Assembly: GCF_000716875.1 (NCBI RefSeq)
Contig: NZ_JNWQ01000075.1
Span: 1 to 44,015 of the forward strand
DNA from: Streptomyces novaecaesareae
Lineage (GTDB): Bacteria > Actinomycetota > Actinomycetes > Streptomycetales > Streptomycetaceae
Direction: 5' to 3'
DNA: 44,015 bases
The stretch's first letter is position 1. Each line of letters opens with the position of its first letter. Below the pieces are notes generated by a model, which worked only from the letters and a program-made list of their open reading frames with translations, ran no database searches and was not told where the DNA came from. The position numbers and the translations under genes were made by a program. Of this stretch, positions 24,144 to 32,010 are shown in pieces.

Positions 24144-24353
24144 ATGAGTTGGATGCCCGATCGCGGCGCCGCCCCGCGCGGCCGACGCCGGAACAGCCCG
24201 CAACGCTCCCTCCACCGCCCCGACCGGGCGGACGACCTCGGCTTCGACGGCCTCGACGGCCGTCAGCACGCGGAGCGGCGACAGCTCGGCATCCCGCACA
24301 TCCTCGGCCGGCGCGCCCGCTGGGTGGGCGCACGACTGCGGCGCGAGACCTGA
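24144..24353 (+). CDS. Small basic protein, unknown
   Basis: A 69-aa, Arg-rich protein (MSWMPDRGAAPRGRRRNS, then DDLGFDGLDGRQHAERRQLG, ending ARWVGARLRRET). Codon third positions are almost uniformly G/C in this frame only, which supports real coding. The ATG at 24144 is the first in the high-GC3 segment, although no clear ribosome binding site precedes it and it could be leaderless. Composition suggests a nucleic-acid-binding or membrane-peripheral role, but nothing is recognised. It sits between the hydrolase and a convergent membrane protein gene. The opposite strand is also open and is treated as a shadow. Confidence 0.55.
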   Translation: MSWMPDRGAAPRGRRRNSPQRSLHRPDRADDLGFDGLDGRQHAERRQLGIPHILGRRARWVGARLRRET

Positions 24354-24370
24354 GGCCCCGCGCCGCATCG

Positions 24371-24442
24371 GTCCTGCGGTGACAGTCCTGCCGGTGACAG
24401 TCCTGCCGGTGACGGTCCGGTGGTGACGACCTGCGGTTGACG
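24371..24442. repeat. 14/15-bp degenerate tandem repeat, five units
   Basis: Units GTCCTGCGGTGACA, GTCCTGCCGGTGACA, GTCCTGCCGGTGACG, GTCCGGTGGTGACG and ACCTGCGGTTGACG run in tandem across the short gap between convergent genes. It ends ten bases before the stop of the DUF457-like gene. No terminator-like stem is evident, so the array may be the only boundary. Confidence 0.85.
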
Positions 24443-24451
24443 CGCGGCCGG

Positions 24452-25150
24452 TCAGTTGGTGATCGGCGACAACGCGGTGAACCAGAGCAGGACGAAGGTC
24501 GCCACCGACATGATCGGCACCAGCACCTTGGTCTCGACGCTGTTGCCGCTGCGCTTGATCAGCACGATCTCGTAGCGCTCCTTGTGCGGCCAGAGCAGCG
24601 GCGCGCCCTTCTTCGTCAGGCAGTCCCCCAGCAGGTGCGCCAGCGTGCCCAGCCCCACCGCGTACGGCAGCCAGCCCGGCGCGTTGGGCATCCAGGTGTT
24701 CATCCCGAAGGTGCCGAGCGCGGCCAGGCCGATGACGGTGATCCACGCCTCCGGGCCGTTGCTCGGCGGGCAGAGCCGCAGAGCGCGGATCGCGAGCGCC
24801 AGCAGGAAGAAGGTCAGCGCCAGCGTGAAGTTGCGGCCCAGGAAGGTGACGCCCGCCCAGGTGCCGCCGCCCATCAGGGCGACGAACAGCAACGAGTGGG
24901 TGGCGTGCCGGTGACCTCCGGAGGCCCAGGCCACGAAGCGGCAGAGCGCCTTGGAGACCGGGCCCAGGAAGTTGGCGATCGAGCCGTCGTGGTGGTCGAG
25001 GTCCGGCAGCAGCGCCGCCCCCGCGCTCAGCACCGTGCCCATCAGGATGTCCGCCGGCTGCAGCGTGGTGTGCAGCAGCAGCGGGGGCAGGAAGGGGGCC
25101 GACGCCGCGTACAGCATCGCCCCGCTCACCGCGTGCGAATGACCCATCAT
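24452..25150 (-). CDS. Metal-dependent hydrolase-like membrane protein (YdjM/DUF457)
   Basis: A 232-aa integral membrane protein with several helices (FTLALTFFLLALAIRALRL, TKVLVPIMSVATFVLLW). It has the metal-ligand-like motifs of the YdjM/DUF457 family: GHSHAVSG at the N-terminus, LPDLDHHDGSI, HRHATHS and HLLGDCLTKKG. In E. coli YdjM is an SOS-induced inner membrane protein; the catalytic role is not established. ATG 25150 is chosen, with GGGGAGG upstream; a longer frame upstream is not family-like. It is transcribed leftward from the 186-base gap next to marP, with its own promoter likely there. Confidence 0.85.
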   Translation of the reverse strand: MMGHSHAVSGAMLYAASAPFLPPLLLHTTLQPADILMGTVLSAGAALLPDLDHHDGSIANFLGPVSKALCRFVAWASGGHRHATHSLLFVALMGGGTWAGVTFLGRNFTLALTFFLLALAIRALRLCPPSNGPEAWITVIGLAALGTFGMNTWMPNAPGWLPYAVGLGTLAHLLGDCLTKKGAPLLWPHKERYEIVLIKRSGNSVETKVLVPIMSVATFVLLWFTALSPITN

Positions 25151-25336
25151 CGGACTGCCACGACCTCCCCGTAAGGCCCACTCCGGGACGGCGCCCGGTT
25201 GAGCCGAACGGGTGAGCGCGGCCGAGGCTACCAGTGCGGGCTGACGGTACGACGGATATCGGGCGGGGCGTTTCCGGCCGAGGTGTCGGCGGGCGGGACG
25301 GGGGCGTGGCACGGACGGGGGCGGGGGCGCCTCCGG

Positions 25337-26521
25337 TCAGAGCGCGCAGCCCTGGGTGTCCACCCGAGCCGTCGCGGCGCTGCCCTGCTGGACGTCCTCG
25401 CGCACCTCGGCCGCGGTCAGCACGTACCCGGTGTCGGCGCTGTCCAGGGACTTGGCGAACACCACGCCGTACACCTGGCCGTCCGGGGTGAGCAGCGGGC
25501 CGCCGCTGTTGCCCTGGCGGACCACCGAGCGCACCGAGTAGACGTCGCGCACCACCTGGCCGCGGTGGTAGATGTCCGGGCCGTTGGCCTGGATCCGGCC
25601 GCGGATGCGGGCCGGCTGGACGTTGAAGGCGCCGTTCTCGGGGAAGCCGGCCACGATCGCGCTGTCGTTGGTCTTCGCCTCGCCCGCGAAGTTCAGCGGG
25701 GGCGCGTTGAGCTTGGGCACGTCCAGGACGGCGATGTCGCGCTGCCAGTCGTAGCGGACCACCGTGGCGTCGTACAGCTGGCCGACACCGCCGATCTGCA
25801 CGGTCGGCTCGTTGACCCCGCCGACCACGTGGGCGTTGGTCATCACCCGGTGCGGGGCGAAGACGAAGCCGCTGCCCTCCAGGGTCTTGCCGCAGGAGGT
25901 CGCCGTGCCGACCACCTTGACCAGGCTCTGCTTGGCCCGTGCCACCGCCGGGCTGGCGGCCAGCGCCGGGTCCGGGGTGTCGACCTGGGTGATCGGCTCG
26001 TGCTCGAAGGGGTTGAAGACCTGCGGGAAGCCGTTGCGGGCGAGCACCTTGGAGAAGTCCGAGAACCAGTTCGGGGCGTCGGAGGGCAGTGCGTTCTGCA
26101 CCCCGCCCAGGATCGCCGAGGAACGGACCTGCTTGGAGACCGTCGGCAGCGAGGCCCCGGCCAGTGCAGAACCGATCAGCCAGGCCACCAGCAGCATCGA
26201 GACCACGTTCACCACCGCGCCGCCCGACGCGTCCAGCACCCGGGCCGGGCGGCGGTCGATGTGGCCGCGCAGCTTCCAGCCGAAGTGCGCGGTGATCGCC
26301 TGGCCGATCGCGGCCAGGACGATCACCACCACCACGGCCACCACCGAGGCCGTCGTGCCCGGGCTGAGGTGGTCGAGCAGCAGCGGCAGCAGCTCGACGG
26401 CCAGCAGGCCGCCGCCGAGGAAGCCGACCAGCGACAGCACACCCACCACGAAGCCCTGCCGGTAGCCCGACACGGCGAATGCCACGGCAGCGACGATCAG
26501 CAGCACATCCAGGACGTTCAC
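25337..26521 (-). CDS. marP: MarP-type periplasmic serine protease with membrane anchor
   Basis: A 394-aa protein. Residues 1-~125 form a CvpA-like membrane domain with about four helices (VLLIVAAVAFAVSG, GVLSLVGFLGGGLLAVELLP, VVAVVVVIVLAAIGQAI, VNVVSMLLVAWLIGSALAG). The external chymotrypsin-like protease carries His231 (MTNAHVVGG), Asp262 (RDIAVLD) and Ser339 (QGNSGGPLL). Cys210 and Cys392 match the conserved disulfide that holds the mycobacterial enzyme active under oxidative stress. In M. tuberculosis MarP protects against acid and oxidative stress. The 46-base gap to the NUDIX gene is short, and it follows that gene on the minus strand, so the two may be co-transcribed with nth. Confidence 0.95.
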   Translation of the reverse strand: MNVLDVLLIVAAVAFAVSGYRQGFVVGVLSLVGFLGGGLLAVELLPLLLDHLSPGTTASVVAVVVVIVLAAIGQAITAHFGWKLRGHIDRRPARVLDASGGAVVNVVSMLLVAWLIGSALAGASLPTVSKQVRSSAILGGVQNALPSDAPNWFSDFSKVLARNGFPQVFNPFEHEPITQVDTPDPALAASPAVARAKQSLVKVVGTATSCGKTLEGSGFVFAPHRVMTNAHVVGGVNEPTVQIGGVGQLYDATVVRYDWQRDIAVLDVPKLNAPPLNFAGEAKTNDSAIVAGFPENGAFNVQPARIRGRIQANGPDIYHRGQVVRDVYSVRSVVRQGNSGGPLLTPDGQVYGVVFAKSLDSADTGYVLTAAEVREDVQQGSAATARVDTQGCAL

Positions 26522-26567
26522 TCCGACACCCTCCCACGGTCCGCGAACCGGACGCGCCGACGGCCGT

Positions 26568-27302
26568 TCAAGAGGAGTCGGCGTCGCCGCCCGGCAGCAC
26601 CCGGGAGTGCTCCAGGTCGCCCTGGACGAGGGCGAGCGCCTCGTCCGAGAGGTCGACGATCCGGGACGGGTCCCAGGGCAGCTCCAAGCCGCTGTGGTGC
26701 AGCACCCGGTCGATCACCCCGGCGGTGAAGCCCCAGACCAGCCGCCCGGCGACCGCGAAGGCCGGGCCGATGTGGCCGGACGGATGGCGCAGCCGCACCC
26801 GGTTCGCCGGGTCGGCCAGGTCGGCGATCGGCACCCGGAACACCGCGCCGGTCTCGCCCGCGTCCACCGGGCGCACCGGCGACTCCTCGCGCCACCAGCC
26901 GAGCACCGGGGTCACCACGAAGCGGCTCACCGGGATGAACAGCCGGGGAAGCGCCGCGAACACCTGCACCCCGGCCGGATCCAGGCCGGTCTCCTCCCAG
27001 GCCTCGCGCAGCGCCGCCGCGATCGGGCCCGGGCCGTCCGGGTCGCCGTCCTCCGGGTCCAGCGCGCCGCCCGGGAAGGACGGCTGGCCGGCGTGCGAAC
27101 GCAGCGAACGGGCCCGCTCGATCAGCAGCAGGTCCGGCCCCTCCGGGCCCTCGCCGAACAGCATCAGCACCGCCGCCGCGCGGCCGCCGTCGGGCGGCGG
27201 CAGGAAGCGGCTCAGCTGCTCCGGCAGCACCCGCTCGGCCGCCACCCGGACCGGCTCCAGCCAGGTCGGCAGGTCGTCCTGCTCGATGGCCCGCCCACTC
27301 AT
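26568..27302 (-). CDS. NUDIX hydrolase, CoA pyrophosphatase-like
   Basis: A 244-aa NUDIX enzyme whose ATG overlaps the end of nth by four bases, so translation is coupled. The signature is [17 protein letters not shown] then [13 protein letters not shown], including REAWEETG with the metal-binding Glu pair. The UPF0035 element before the box ([19 protein letters not shown]) is typical of CoA/acyl-CoA pyrophosphatases. The probable reaction is CoA to adenosine 3',5'-bisphosphate plus 4'-phosphopantetheine, i.e. turnover of oxidised CoA. It forms an operon with nth. Confidence 0.9.
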   Translation of the reverse strand: MSGRAIEQDDLPTWLEPVRVAAERVLPEQLSRFLPPPDGGRAAAVLMLFGEGPEGPDLLLIERARSLRSHAGQPSFPGGALDPEDGDPDGPGPIAAALREAWEETGLDPAGVQVFAALPRLFIPVSRFVVTPVLGWWREESPVRPVDAGETGAVFRVPIADLADPANRVRLRHPSGHIGPAFAVAGRLVWGFTAGVIDRVLHHSGLELPWDPSRIVDLSDEALALVQGDLEHSRVLPGGDADSS

Positions 27303-28195
27303 GCGCCCACCGCCAGGTCCGCGACCTGCCCGTGGTGGGCGGCGGCGTCGGCGCGGGCGGCCGCCTCGCCGGGGAAGTCGGCCGGCGGCCTCAGCCGCTG
27401 CCCGGGCTGTCCGCCCATCTCGTACTTGAGCAGCTTGCGCGCCTGCTCCGGGTCGGTCACGCCCTCGCCGTACGCGGGGCAGAGCGGTGCGATCGGGCAG
27501 GCTCCGCAGGCGGGCTTCTGGGAGTGGCAGATCCGGCGGCCGTGGAAGACCACGCGGTGCGAGAGCATCGTCCACTCCGACTTCGGGAAGATCTCGGCGA
27601 CGGCCGCCTCGACCTTCACCGGGTCCTCCTCGGCCGTCCAGCCGAACCGCCGGGCCAGTCGGCCGAAGTGGGTGTCGACGGTGATGCCGGGGACGCCGAA
27701 GGCGTTGCCAAGAACGACGTTGGCGGTCTTGCGGCCGACGCCGGGCAGGGTCACCAGGTCGGCCAGGCGGCCCGGGACCTCGCCGTCGAACTCGTCGCGC
27801 AGCGCGATCGAGAGGCCGATCAGCGACTTCGCCTTGTTCCGGAAGAAGCCGGTCGGACGGATGATCTCCTCCAGCTCCTCCGGGTTCGCCGCGGCCATGT
27901 CCTCCGGCGTCGGGTACTTCGCGAACAGCGCCGGGGTGGTCTGGTTCACCCGCAGGTCGGTGGTCTGCGCCGACAGCACGGTGGCCACCAGCAGTTGGAA
28001 GGGGTTCTCGAAGTCCAGCTCCGGGTGCGCGTACGGGTACAGCTCCGCCAGCTCGCGGTTGATCCTCCGGGCCCGCCGCACCATCGCCAGGTGCGACTCG
28101 GGCTTCCTCGGCTTCACGGCGGGCTTCCTCGCCGCCTTCTTCACCGCCGGCTCGGCTTTCGGCTCCGCCGCTTTCCGGACCTTGCTCTCTGCCAT
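27299..28195 (-). CDS. nth: Endonuclease III (Nth)
   Basis: A 298-aa base-excision-repair glycosylase/AP lyase. An N-terminal Lys/Ala-rich tail ([15 protein letters not shown]) precedes the HhH-GPD fold. [12 protein letters not shown] holds the catalytic Lys156, with Asp174 in VDTHFGRL. The [4Fe-4S] cluster is bound by Cys223, Cys230, Cys233 and Cys239 (C-x6-C-x2-C-x5-C). It removes oxidised pyrimidines and nicks the AP site. The gene starts the nth-NUDIX pair, divergent from the RraA-like gene, with a 230-base intergenic region that contains an 8-bp repeat array. Confidence 0.97.
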   Translation of the reverse strand: MAESKVRKAAEPKAEPAVKKAARKPAVKPRKPESHLAMVRRARRINRELAELYPYAHPELDFENPFQLLVATVLSAQTTDLRVNQTTPALFAKYPTPEDMAAANPEELEEIIRPTGFFRNKAKSLIGLSIALRDEFDGEVPGRLADLVTLPGVGRKTANVVLGNAFGVPGITVDTHFGRLARRFGWTAEEDPVKVEAAVAEIFPKSEWTMLSHRVVFHGRRICHSQKPACGACPIAPLCPAYGEGVTDPEQARKLLKYEMGGQPGQRLRPPADFPGEAAARADAAAHHGQVADLAVGA

Positions 28196-28345
28196 GCACG
28201 AAGGCTACGCCGACGGGCAGGCCGGGTGGGGCGGATCAAGTACGGAAAGCGGGCTTGGCCAGGGCGTGTTGTCGGCGCGGGGCGCCGAGGAGGCCGGACG
28301 CGGCCCTGGTGAGGTCGGCCCGCCGGACCCGGGATCACTAGTCTT

Positions 28346-28409
28346 CCGACGAACCGACGAACCGACGGACCCACGGACCGACGAGCCGACGAGCCGACGA
28401 TCCGACGAT
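28346..28409. repeat. 8-bp tandem repeat, eight units in matched pairs
   Basis: Eight contiguous octamers of the CCGACGAN type. They fall into four pairs by their ends: AA, AA; GGA, GGA (with one C for G); AG, AG; AT, AT. The array ends 16 bases before the RraA-like start codon. It is not a palindrome and is not explained by a coding frame. Unit pairing suggests duplication of single units. Confidence 0.95.
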
Positions 28410-28425
28410 CGGAGAACGAGGACGC

Positions 28426-29042
28426 ATGGACGAGGACTTCAAGGACATCCCCACCACCACGCTGGCCGACGTTCTGGGCCGCGAGCGGGTCATGGACGTC
28501 GGGATGCGGCCGCTGTGGGCCGGGATGCCCCGGTGGCCGGACCGGCCTTCACCGTGCGGTGCCCGCCCGGGGACAACCTGATGGTGCACGCGGCGATCCA
28601 CCGAGCCCGGCCCGGGTCGGTGATCGTGGTCGAGTCCGGCGCCCTCGACTACGCGCTGGCCGGCGGGAACGTGTGCGCCGTGGCGCAGCGCCGGGGTGTG
28701 GCGGCCTTCGTGGCCGACGGCCTGATCCGTGACCTCGGCGAGGTGCGGGAGCTGGGCTTCCCGGTCGTCGCGCGGGGGGTGATCCCGATCCCGGGGGCGA
28801 AGGAGGCCCTGGGCACGCACGGCGCCGAGGTGCTCTGCGGCGGCGTGCGGGTCGCGGCCGGCGACCTCGTGGTGGCCGACGAGGAGGGCGTCGTGGTGGT
28901 GCCCGCCGCCGACCGGGAGCGGGTCCTGGAGGCGGCCCGGGCGAAGCTGGCCAAGGAAGCCGACGAGACCCTGGACGACTGGGAGGCCGCGCACCGCGCC
29001 CGGATCGACCGGGCCCTCGCCGAGCTGGGCTTCCAGGGCTGA
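28426..29042 (+). pseudogene. RraA-like / demethylmenaquinone methyltransferase-like gene with frameshift
   Basis: The start MDEDFKDIPTTTLADVLG at 28426 continues to WAGMPR; the family continuation VAGPAFTVRCPPGDNLMVHA resumes in the -1 frame from 28533. Between them the sequence CCCCGGTGGCC lacks one base needed to read CGG GTG GCC (around 28528-28535). The rest (ending ALAELGFQG) is intact, with the RraA signature GVAAFVADGLIRD and GGVRVAAGDLVVADEEGVVV. RraA-fold proteins are RNase E regulators or aldolases such as HMG/CHA aldolases; this one is of the aldolase-like group. Either the gene is broken or the assembly lost a G. No slippery heptamer supports programmed frameshifting. The 28196-28425 region carries the octamer array. 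Confidence 0.8.
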
Positions 29043-29070
29043 CCCGCGCGCGACCGAAGGCCGGCCGGGA

Positions 29071-29895
29071 TCAGCCCCGGTACAGCCCGTTCAGCTCCCC
29101 GAAGCCGAGCGCCCCGTCGAGCTCGGTCAGCGTCCCGGCGCCGAGGAGTTCGGCGGCGGCGCGGCGGGCCGCGGTGTACGAGAGCTGGGCGAGGGCGGTG
29201 CCGAGGCTGATCCGCCGCACCCCCGTGGCGGCGAGTTCGGCCATGGTCGGCCCGCCCGGGACGGCCATCGCGTTCACCGGCAGCTCCGAGCGCCCGCACA
29301 GCTCGGCGAGGACGTCGAGGTCCAGCAGCCCGGGGACGAACAGGCCGTCGGCACCGGCCTCGGCGTAGGCCTCGGCCCGCTGCAGGACGTCGTCGAGCCC
29401 GCCCAGCCCGAACAGGAAGACGTCGGTGCGGGCGTTGACCACCAGCTCGGGCAGTCCGGCCCCGGCCGCCGCCGTACGGGCCGCGCGCAGCCGCTCGGCC
29501 TGCTCGGCGACCGGGAAGAGCGGGCCGCCGACGGCCGTCGAGTCCTCCAGGTTGACGCCGGCCGCACCCACCCCGACCAGGGCGGTGACGGTCGCGGCCA
29601 CGTCGGCGGGCAGCGGCCCGTACCCGCCCTCGGCGTCGACGGTGACCGGCAGGTCGACCGCCGCGACGATCCGACGGGCCGCCTCGACCGCCGACGCCCG
29701 GTCGAGCCGCTGGCCGTCGCCGTGCCCGAGCGACCAGGAGACGCCGCCGCTGGTGGTGGCGACCGCCTGCGCGCCGGCCGAGGCGATCACGGCGGCACTG
29801 CCCGCGTCCCAGGCGTTGGGCAGCAGGAGCACGCCGTCCGCGATGAGCTCGCGCAGCCGCAGCGCCCGCGCGCGGGACTCGGTGGTGGTGGGCAT
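29071..29895 (-). CDS. Isocitrate lyase/PEP mutase family protein
   Basis: A 274-aa TIM-barrel protein. LLLPNAWDAGSAAVIASAG is the start of the family fold, VDAEGGYGPLP has the acidic Mg ligands, and NLEDST plus VVNARTDVFL follow. The catalytic Cys loop (KKCGH) of isocitrate lyase is absent, as expected for the PEP-mutase/oxaloacetate-hydrolase-like subgroup, so substrates may be 2-methylisocitrate-like or phosphonate compounds. ATG 29895 is chosen; an upstream ATG at 29937 is an alternative. It is transcribed divergently from the ArsR-type regulator, which may control it. The gap 29896-30006 has an inverted CCAG-N8-CTGG pair (29963-29978). Confidence 0.87.
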   Translation of the reverse strand: MPTTTESRARALRLRELIADGVLLLPNAWDAGSAAVIASAGAQAVATTSGGVSWSLGHGDGQRLDRASAVEAARRIVAAVDLPVTVDAEGGYGPLPADVAATVTALVGVGAAGVNLEDSTAVGGPLFPVAEQAERLRAARTAAAGAGLPELVVNARTDVFLFGLGGLDDVLQRAEAYAEAGADGLFVPGLLDLDVLAELCGRSELPVNAMAVPGGPTMAELAATGVRRISLGTALAQLSYTAARRAAAELLGAGTLTELDGALGFGELNGLYRG

Positions 29896-30006
29896 GGAGG
29901 CACCGGCTTTCGTACGGATCGGTGGGGACGCAGGCATCCTGCACCCGGCGCCGCCGGCCCTGCCAGTGATTAAGCTGGGGCTGAATCTTCCGCGGAGGGG
30001 GCCCGG

Positions 30007-31014
30007 ATGCGTACCGAACTGCAGTTCTCCGCCCAGGACTTGGCGCTGACCCGGTTCGCCGTCTCCCCGATGCAGGAGGTGGTGACCAGTCTGCGCGCCC
30101 TCGCCCACTCCCCCGTCCCGGCGCTGCACCGCCGCTGGGCCGGGCAGGTCCGCGAGCGGCCGGCCGGCGCCGGGCCGGCGCTGGAACGGCTGGCCGCGCT
30201 GGTATCGCCCACCGGCCACCTGCCGGACTTCCTCAACCCCGCCCCGGCCGGCTTCTCCCCCACCCTCGCCGAGGAGCTGGCCGCGATCACCGCCACCGGC
30301 GCCGAGCAGGTCCGGGCCGACCTCGACATCCTGGCCGCCGAGGCCGGTGGCCGGCTGCCGGCCGTACTGGCGCCGCTGTACCGCGACCCGGCCGGGCAGC
30401 TCCCCCGGCTGGCCGCGGACGTCGAGGCGTACTGGGAGCTGGCGCTCGCCCCGCACTGGGCCCGGATCCGCGCGCTGCTCGCGGCGGACGTCTTCCGCCG
30501 CTCCCGGCAGGCCGCCGAGCACGGCACCGCGCGGATGCTGGGCGAGCTGCACGAGACGGTCCGCTGGGACGGCGCCGCGCTGCGGCTGGAGCAGCGGCAC
30601 TGCGGGGTGACCCGGCTGAGCGCCGGGGCCGGGCTGCTGCTCCTGCCCTCGGCCTTCGCCTGGCCGCGGGTGCTCACCCGGGTCCTGCCGCCGGACCCGC
30701 CGCAGCTGATCTACCCGGCCCGCGGCACGGCCACCCTGTGGGAACGCCCGCCGGGCACCGCGGACCGGGTGGACGCGCTGGCCGGGGTCCTCGGCCGCTC
30801 CCGCGCCCGGCTGCTGGCCGAACTGGACTCCCCGGGCTCGACCACCGAGCTGGCCCACCGCACCGGACTGTCCCCGGCCGGGGTCTCCCAGCACCTCACC
30901 GCCCTGCGCGCGGCGGGTCTGACCAGCGCCCACCGTGCGGGCCACGCCATCCTCCACGCTCGTACGGCGGTGGGCGATTCCCTGTTCGACCAGGGCGGAC
31001 GGGCATTCGAATAG
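30007..31014 (+). CDS. ArsR-type transcriptional regulator with DUF5937-like N-domain
   Basis: A 335-aa regulator with GGAGGGGG before ATG. Residues 1-~230 are a helical domain (TELQFSAQDLALTRFAVSPM, then VEAYWELALAPHWARIR) typical of streptomycete ArsR-like proteins with a sensor half. The C-terminal winged helix is SPGSTTELAHRTGLSPAGV then SQHLTALRAAGLT, with STTELAHRTGLSPAGVSQHL as the HTH. No Cys pair of a metal sensor is present, so it probably responds to a metabolite. It is divergent from the PEP-mutase-family gene, a common arrangement for a local repressor. Confidence 0.85.
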   Translation: MRTELQFSAQDLALTRFAVSPMQEVVTSLRALAHSPVPALHRRWAGQVRERPAGAGPALERLAALVSPTGHLPDFLNPAPAGFSPTLAEELAAITATGAEQVRADLDILAAEAGGRLPAVLAPLYRDPAGQLPRLAADVEAYWELALAPHWARIRALLAADVFRRSRQAAEHGTARMLGELHETVRWDGAALRLEQRHCGVTRLSAGAGLLLLPSAFAWPRVLTRVLPPDPPQLIYPARGTATLWERPPGTADRVDALAGVLGRSRARLLAELDSPGSTTELAHRTGLSPAGVSQHLTALRAAGLTSAHRAGHAILHARTAVGDSLFDQGGRAFE

Positions 31015-31079
31015 CCCACCTCCCGGAGCGTGTGCGGGGCACCCCGGACGATGACCTTCCGGTACGAATGGCCCCGCAC

Positions 31080-31149
31080 GGCACACCTCGGCACACCCCC
31101 TCCTCATATGATCGGAGCGACATGCGCCATGCTTGGTGACGCAGAACAC
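31080..31149 (+). promoter_or_regulatory. Candidate crp promoter with repeats and Crp-like site
   Basis: A TATGAT -10-like hexamer (31107-31112) lies downstream of two direct repeats GGCACACC (31080-31087 and 31090-31097), ten bases apart. There is no good -35, so the repeats may bind an activator. GTGACGCAGAACAC (31136-31149) resembles a Crp half-site pair (GTG-N6-GNCAC, one mismatch) about 20 bases downstream of the expected start, where binding would repress. The TSS is not known. Confidence 0.45.
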
Positions 31150-31206
31150 TGAACGGAACTTGCGCCGGACGGCCCACCCGCCGGACGGCCGAGAAGGAGG
31201 AAGCAC

Positions 31207-31881
31207 GTGGACGACGTTCTGCGGCGCGCCGCACTCTTCGCGGCACTCGACGACGAACAGGCCGGCGAGCTGCGCGCTTCCATGACCGAGGTCACCCTCG
31301 CCCGTGGTGAGTCGCTGTTCCACGAGGGCGACCCGGGCGACCGGCTGTACGTCGTCGCGGAGGGCAAGGTCAAGCTGCACCGCGCCTCGCCGGACGGCCG
31401 CGAGAACATGCTGGCCGTCCTCGGCCCCAGCGAGATGATCGGCGAGCTGTCGCTGTTCGACCCCGGCCCGCGCACCGCGACCGCCAGCGCGCTGACCGAG
31501 GTCAAGCTGCTGGGCCTGGGCCACGGCGACCTGCAGCCCTGGCTGCACGCCCGCCCCGAGGTCTCCATCGCGCTGCTGCGGGCCATCGCCCGCCGCCTGC
31601 GCCGGACCAACGACGTGATGTCCGACCTGGTCTTCTCCGACGTGCCCGGCCGCGTCGCCAAGGCCCTGCTGGACCTCTCCCGCCGCTTCGGCGTGCAGTC
31701 CGACGAGGGCATCCACGTCGCCCACGACCTCACCCAGGAGGAGCTGGCCCAGCTGGTCGGCGCCTCCCGCGAGACGGTCAACAAGGCGCTCGCCGACTTC
31801 GCCGGCCGCGGCTGGCTGAAGCTGGAGGCGCGCGCGGTGGTGCTGCTGGACGTCGAGCGGCTGTCGCGCCGCTCGCGCTGA
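31207..31881 (+). CDS. crp: Cyclic-AMP receptor-like regulator Crp
   Basis: A 224-aa Crp/Fnr regulator with AAGGAGG and a GTG start. The cAMP-binding beta-roll includes LYVVAEGKVKLHRASPDGRE and MIGELSLFDPGPRTATASAL; Glu80 and Arg89 are the cyclic-nucleotide contacts. The dimerisation helix is followed by the winged helix (LTQEELAQLVGASRETVNKA, ~175-195). In S. coelicolor Crp controls germination, antibiotic production and carbon metabolism, with cAMP affinity lower than in enterobacteria. The length and domains are typical, and it is monocistronic with a terminator. Confidence 0.97.
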   Translation: MDDVLRRAALFAALDDEQAGELRASMTEVTLARGESLFHEGDPGDRLYVVAEGKVKLHRASPDGRENMLAVLGPSEMIGELSLFDPGPRTATASALTEVKLLGLGHGDLQPWLHARPEVSIALLRAIARRLRRTNDVMSDLVFSDVPGRVAKALLDLSRRFGVQSDEGIHVAHDLTQEELAQLVGASRETVNKALADFAGRGWLKLEARAVVLLDVERLSRRSR

Positions 31882-31897
31882 CGCAGCGAGCAACCGC

Positions 31898-31927
31898 GAA
31901 GGGCCCGTCCGGACGGACGGGCCCTTC
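31898..31927. terminator. Perfect hairpin terminator after crp
   Basis: GAAGGGCCCGTCC (31898-31910) and its complement (31915-31927) enclose a GGAC loop, beginning 16 bases beyond the crp stop. It may also stop transcription of the convergent MBL gene. Confidence 0.85.
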
Positions 31928-31946
31928 GGCGTTCGCAGGCCGTGCG

Positions 31947-32004
31947 GCGGGCCCCGGTGTGCGCGGGCCCCGGCGCGCGGGCCCCGGCGCGCGGGCCCCG
32001 GCGC
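31947..32004. repeat. 14-bp GC-only tandem repeat
   Basis: Three perfect copies of GCGGGCCCCGGCGC (31963-32004) preceded by one diverged copy (31947-31960). It lies just before the MBL gene stop and after the crp terminator, and is not coding. Confidence 0.9.
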
Positions 32005-32010
32005 GCGCGG

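Noticed and set aside
28346..28409. CRISPR array
   Set aside because: Contiguous 8-bp units with no spacers.
28525..28540. Programmed -1 frameshift in the RraA-like gene
   Set aside because: No slippery heptamer or downstream pseudoknot; one lost base is a simpler explanation.
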